Notes under the pieces: generated by a model | The model's input: the letters and a program-made list of their open reading frames with translations, nothing else | Databases searched by the model: none | What the model was told of the DNA's origin: nothing | Origin: JBDTVS01 sp040007095 | Lineage (GTDB): Bacteria > Acidobacteriota > Vicinamibacteria > Vicinamibacterales > CAVVIG01 | NCBI GenBank assembly: GCA_040007095.1 | Contig: JBDTVS010000045.1 | Span: 1-64,000, forward strand | Reading direction: 5' to 3' | Length of the DNA stretch: 64,000 bases | Translations under genes and position numbers: made by a program | Part shown: piece after piece, positions 61,418-64,000 of the stretch | Numbering within the stretch: the first letter of the stretch is position 1 | Layout of the letters: each line of letters starts with the position of its first letter

Positions 61418-62269
61418 ATGATACTGCCTCAGCCGAGTGAAGCGTTCGCCTGGGTTCAGTCACCAACCCGGTGGGGATTGATCTGCCGTCCGCTCGAGCC
61501 GCTCGCGCGCCACGTCTTCACCAACAGGTCGTGGCTGCTCGGGTCGTCGGCGGCGCCCGGGCCCGACGCCTGGAGCGAGATCGCGGACGGCGTCGGCACA
61601 GACCCGGACCGGCTCTTGCGCGTTCGCCAGGTCCATGGGGCCGACGTGCTGTTGCACCGCGCCGCCGGCCCGCCCGTGTCCCCAGGCATCGCCGCGGACA
61701 TCATCGCAGGAGACGATGCCTCGACGGCGCTGGCAATCGTGACCGCGGATTGCGTGCCGCTCCTCATCGGCGACGTGCGCACCGGGGCCGTCGCCGCGGC
61801 CCACGCCGGTTGGCGGGGAACCGCGCTGCGCGTCGCGGCCGCCGCCGTCCACGCCATGACGACCGCGTTCGGCAGCCGTCCCGCGGATCTGGTCGCGGCA
61901 ATCGGACCGTCGATCGGACCTTGCTGTTACGAGGTCGGCGTCGACGTTCGCGAGCGTTTTGTCGGCGAGAGCTTCCAAGATGCGGAGCTCGCTCGCTGGT
62001 TCTCAACCGAGGCCGGACAACTGCCGGCCAACCCGCCGATGGCCAGACGAACGACGCCGCAATCGCCGGACGCGCTGTTCTTGAATCTCTGGAAGGCGAC
62101 GCGCGATCAGCTGGTGGTGGCCGGAGTTCGGCCGCACCACATCTTCATCGCGGAGCTGTGCACGGCGAGCCACGCTGAAACGTTGTGCTCGTACCGACGT
62201 GACGGACAGAACGCCGGACGGCTTGCGGCGGTCATCCGGAAACACGAGCCTGGATCGCGAACTGAATAG
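61418..62269 (+). CDS. pgeF: Laccase-domain purine nucleoside phosphorylase/peptidoglycan-editing factor (YfiH)
   Basis: 283 residues. The motifs in order are RQVHGADVL near 68, VTADCVPLLIGD near 108, AAHAGWRGTALR near 127, GPSIGPCCYEVG near 167, and SYRRDGQNAGR near 262. Two histidines and a cysteine bind zinc. Members act as purine nucleoside phosphorylases/adenosine deaminases, and E. coli PgeF proofreads MurC products. A second ATG 7 nt upstream is out of frame. Confidence 0.9.
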   Translation: MILPQPSEAFAWVQSPTRWGLICRPLEPLARHVFTNRSWLLGSSAAPGPDAWSEIADGVGTDPDRLLRVRQVHGADVLLHRAAGPPVSPGIAADIIAGDDASTALAIVTADCVPLLIGDVRTGAVAAAHAGWRGTALRVAAAAVHAMTTAFGSRPADLVAAIGPSIGPCCYEVGVDVRERFVGESFQDAELARWFSTEAGQLPANPPMARRTTPQSPDALFLNLWKATRDQLVVAGVRPHHIFIAELCTASHAETLCSYRRDGQNAGRLAAVIRKHEPGSRTE

Positions 62270-62346
62270 CGGCAGTAGAAAGCACACGAAGGCTGTGGTT
62301 CCGCTCGACGAACGCCTTTGTGGTCTTGAGACTCCTTGGTGGTTCG
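62266..62346. repeat. Degenerate CTTTGTGGT-type repeats after pgeF
   Basis: The convergent gap between pgeF and the RNase H gene carries CACGAAGG, CTTTGTGGT and CTTGGTGGT, degenerate copies of the micro-repeat class described for 23653-23724. Confidence 0.4.
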
Positions 62347-62379
62347 GACCGCACCCGCTACCGCCGTGTCGACACCGCT

Positions 62380-62799
62380 CTAAGAACCGGCCGAGCCGTC
62401 GTCCATCGCGTTGTTCGCAAGCCGATCGGCGTGCGCATTCAGCGCGCGGCCGACGTGTTCGAAACTGACCCGGCCGAGGTCGTGCACCAGCACCCGCGCC
62501 TTGGCGTGCAGCGGCTGCAGGCCCGGGTGCTTCACCTTGTAGCGGCCGAGCATCTGCTGTACGAGCAGGAGCGAGTCGGAGCGGACGTGCAGGGCGCGAT
62601 GCCCCTGCGCGCGCGCCCATTCGAGCGCGGCCAGCAACGCCCGATATTCGGCGACATTGTTGGTGGCAGTGCCAAGCGACTCCCCGAACTCCGCCACCAG
62701 CGTCCCGTCCGCCTGCTCGATGCGGACCCCGAAACCGGCGGGGCCGGGGTTTCCCCTCGCCCCTCCGTCGATGTACGCGACAACGGTGTCCGCGCTCAT
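62380..62799 (-). CDS. Ribonuclease HI-family protein
   Basis: 139 residues. The catalytic acids are in place: aspartate in AYIDGGARGNPGPAG near 10, glutamate in NNVAEYRALL near 51, aspartate in VRSDSLLLVQQM near 74, and a final aspartate in NAHADRLAN near 125. It would cut RNA in RNA-DNA hybrids. The 4-nt overlap with the zinc-ribbon gene upstream shows one operon. Confidence 0.87.
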   Translation of the reverse strand: MSADTVVAYIDGGARGNPGPAGFGVRIEQADGTLVAEFGESLGTATNNVAEYRALLAALEWARAQGHRALHVRSDSLLLVQQMLGRYKVKHPGLQPLHAKARVLVHDLGRVSFEHVGRALNAHADRLANNAMDDGSAGS

Positions 62800-63542
62800 T
62801 GCGCGGACTGGGGGACGCCCGGCGCGGTGGCCGGCGCCTTGGGCATGGCGTAGAGGATGCGCTGGCAGCTGTCACATTGCACGATTTCCGTGCTGCGCAG
62901 GACGTTGTTGAAGACCTGCGGACGGAGTCGCACGTGGCAGATTGTGCAAATGCCGTCGCGGGCTTCGGCGACGGCGACGCCGTTACGGCGTTGAGCGACG
63001 CCCTGGAATATGCGGAGCACGCGCTGGTCCAGCGCGGCGACGATCACCGCGCGCTGACTGACAAGCCCCTCGAGCAGTGATGTCAGATCGGCGTGCGCCG
63101 TGAGCAACTGCTTGCGGTCGGCGTCGACGGCCTTCTGCTCCCGCGCCAGCTCTGCATCGGCGCGCTTCGCCTGCGCGGTCAGCTCGTCGGCTTCGAGCAT
63201 GCGCTCGAGGACTTTTTCTTCGAGCGTCTTGATCTCGCTCTGCGCGTAGGTGATTTCCTTCTGGACCGCGGCGTATTCCTGGTTGGTTTTCACCGCCATC
63301 GCCTGCTCTTTAAACTTGGACAAGCGCCCCTGATGGACGGCGACCTCCTTTTCAATCGCGCGGCGTGCTTCCTGGTTGGCGGAGAGCAGCTGTTTCGCGG
63401 TCGCGACACCGTCGCGCGCCAGCTGAAGGCGCGCGTCGAAGGCTTTCTCCAGGTCCGCCTCGCCGGCGAGCCGCCGACTCGCATCAAGCGCCGTGGAGTC
63501 CAGCCGCTGCAGGGCAATGAGGTGCTCGAGATCTGCGTTCAT
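62796..63542 (-). CDS. Coiled-coil protein with C4 zinc ribbon (DUF164 family)
   Basis: 248 residues. Residues about 5-180 are a long coiled coil rich in Glu, Lys, Ala and Arg. The C-terminus holds CTICHVRLRPQVFNN and CDSCQRILY, four cysteines near 203-230 that make the zinc ribbon. The family is of unknown function, possibly nucleic-acid binding. It is often next to an RNase H gene, as here. The ATG before NADLEHL is preferred to one 11 codons earlier. Confidence 0.85.
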   Translation of the reverse strand: MNADLEHLIALQRLDSTALDASRRLAGEADLEKAFDARLQLARDGVATAKQLLSANQEARRAIEKEVAVHQGRLSKFKEQAMAVKTNQEYAAVQKEITYAQSEIKTLEEKVLERMLEADELTAQAKRADAELAREQKAVDADRKQLLTAHADLTSLLEGLVSQRAVIVAALDQRVLRIFQGVAQRRNGVAVAEARDGICTICHVRLRPQVFNNVLRSTEIVQCDSCQRILYAMPKAPATAPGVPQSAQ

Positions 63543-63571
63543 ACGTGCAACATTCCGCGTTCCGCCCCTGA

Positions 63572-63608
63572 ACACACAAAAGCCCCGGCGCGCGACGCAC
63601 CGGGGCTT
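63572..63608 (-). terminator. Intrinsic terminator downstream of the tRNA
   Basis: On the minus strand a perfect 9-bp stem, AAGCCCCGG with CCGGGGCTT (11-nt loop), is followed by TTTTGTGTGTT. It would stop transcription from the tRNA gene before the zinc-ribbon gene. Confidence 0.65.
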
Positions 63609-63646
63609 CCAGGCCGCACGCTGAGGCAGCGCGCGCCAATCGTTGG

Positions 63647-63715
63647 ACCGCTATACGGCTCGTTACGAGAATTTTGGACCAGTTGTGTCATTTGAGGGGA
63701 GTGCCGTATAGCGGT
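63647..63715. repeat. Perfect 13-bp inverted repeat
   Basis: ACCGCTATACGGC (63647-63659) and GCCGTATAGCGGT (63703-63715) are exact reverse complements around a 43-nt loop. It lies in the 310-nt gap 63543-63852, which otherwise holds two hairpins and no gene. Confidence 0.7.
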
Positions 63716-63817
63716 CGTAGGCGCGCAGAGCGCGCCGAAAGAAAATATGGTGCAATCTCGTCTTACCTTATGATCCGCCTTCGCCGAAGCTACGGCAGAC
63801 AGCTTCGGGGGGTTTTG

Positions 63818-63856
63818 CCCACTCTTGCTCGTGCGCACCCGGCGAGCAAGAGTGGG
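63818..63856 (-). repeat. Perfect 14-bp inverted repeat overlapping the tRNA 3' end
   Basis: CCCACTCTTGCTCG (63818-63831) and CGAGCAAGAGTGGG (63843-63856) are exact reverse complements around an 11-nt loop. The last four bases of the tRNA (63853-63856) are part of the stem. Confidence 0.75.
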
Positions 63857-63925
63857 CCCACCAGGATTCGAACCTGGAACCAGCCGATTATGAGCCGGCG
63901 GCTCTAACCGTTGAGCTATGGGCCC
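63853..63925 (-). tRNA. tRNA with CAT anticodon, probably tRNA-Ile2 (lysidine)
   Basis: 73 nt; every arm folds: acceptor GGGCCCA/TGGGCCC, D-stem GCTC/GAGC, anticodon stem GCCGG/TCGGC with loop CTCATAA, T-stem CCAGG/CCTGG with TTCGAAT. The anticodon CAT can be elongator Met or Ile2. The sequence CTCATAATCG followed by TGGT resembles E. coli ileX, so tRNA-Ile2 read after TilS modification is favoured. No CCA is encoded. It lies on the minus strand, upstream of the zinc-ribbon gene. Confidence 0.9.
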
Positions 63926-64000
63926 CCCAGAGAAGTATGAGGTGAGGCGTCTGAAGTTGGAAGTGAAAGTTTCACCCCTCGAACTTCAGGATCCACGCTC

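Noticed and set aside
63853..63925. Initiator tRNA-Met
   Set aside because: The anticodon is CAT, but the acceptor begins with a paired G-C and the anticodon stem lacks the three G-C pairs (GGG/CCC) of initiator tRNAs.

Overview
The window is a GC-rich, densely coded bacterial chromosome segment with 54 protein genes and one tRNA. It suggests an Acidobacteriota genome, probably of the Vicinamibacteria type. The hints are a 1,012-residue TonB-dependent receptor with an N-terminal carboxypeptidase-regulatory-like domain, squalene genes of the hpnD/hpnE type, a meso-diaminopimelate-type MurE, and a fadN/fadA/fadE beta-oxidation set. This placement is inferred from gene content; there is no rRNA in the window to test it.

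Layout. 1-5.3 kb: a cluster of structured repeats, then hpnD-hpnE (squalene), thiI (tRNA thiolation) and fbaB (class I aldolase), then another repeat copy. 5.3-9 kb: a NUDIX hydrolase diverging from def, an SDR oxidoreductase, and a convergent double-length ThyX-like protein. 9-14.4 kb: a four-gene operon of ABC ATPase, fused FtsX-type permease, LolA-like periplasmic protein and outer-membrane barrel, with a perfect CRP-type palindrome in its promoter. 14.5-23.6 kb: M20 peptidase, SirB1-like protein, TonB receptor, HAD phosphatase and DUF1684 lipoprotein. 21.8-29 kb: a fatty-acid oxidation block on the minus strand (fadN, two alpha/beta hydrolases, thiolase, acyl-CoA dehydrogenase). 29-36.5 kb: a fused 2-oxoacid dehydrogenase E1, a cupin, rhomboid, murJ, yqeY, a secreted proline-rich protein and a sugar-nucleotide epimerase. 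36.8-41.4 kb: four glycosyltransferases plus ychF. 41.5-58.5 kb: a complete dcw cluster in the order mraZ, rsmH, ftsL, ftsI, murE, murF, mraY, murD, ftsW, murG, murC, ftsQ, ftsA, ftsZ. 58.7-64 kb: radical SAM protein, SpoVG-like protein, acpS, pgeF, an RNase HI-like gene, a zinc-ribbon protein and a CAT-anticodon tRNA.

How the genes work together. The 17-kb division cluster makes UDP-MurNAc-pentapeptide (MurC, D, E, F), then lipid I and II (MraY, MurG), and polymerises and cross-links it (FtsW, FtsI). FtsL, FtsQ, FtsA and FtsZ build the divisome. MurJ, the lipid II flippase, is encoded 8 kb upstream. Translational coupling by ATGA, GTGA or TTGA overlaps is the rule. The two long interruptions, before ftsW and before murC, hold striking secondary structures. 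The mraZ promoter carries four 10-bp-spaced repeats that fit autoregulation by MraZ.

Most unusual signals: (1) a family of intergenic structured repeats (copies near 1-68, 137-302, 5082-5242 and 25104-25237) with a conserved core, a small internal hairpin that covaries between copies, and non-homologous but self-complementary outer arms; (2) two mutually exclusive perfect hairpins just before murC; (3) many genes with a -10 box 6-10 nt from the start codon, implying leaderless mRNAs; (4) the CRP-like site in the ABC exporter promoter; (5) the ThyX-like double protein, whose 3' end is a 12-bp tandem repeat overlapping its convergent neighbour.
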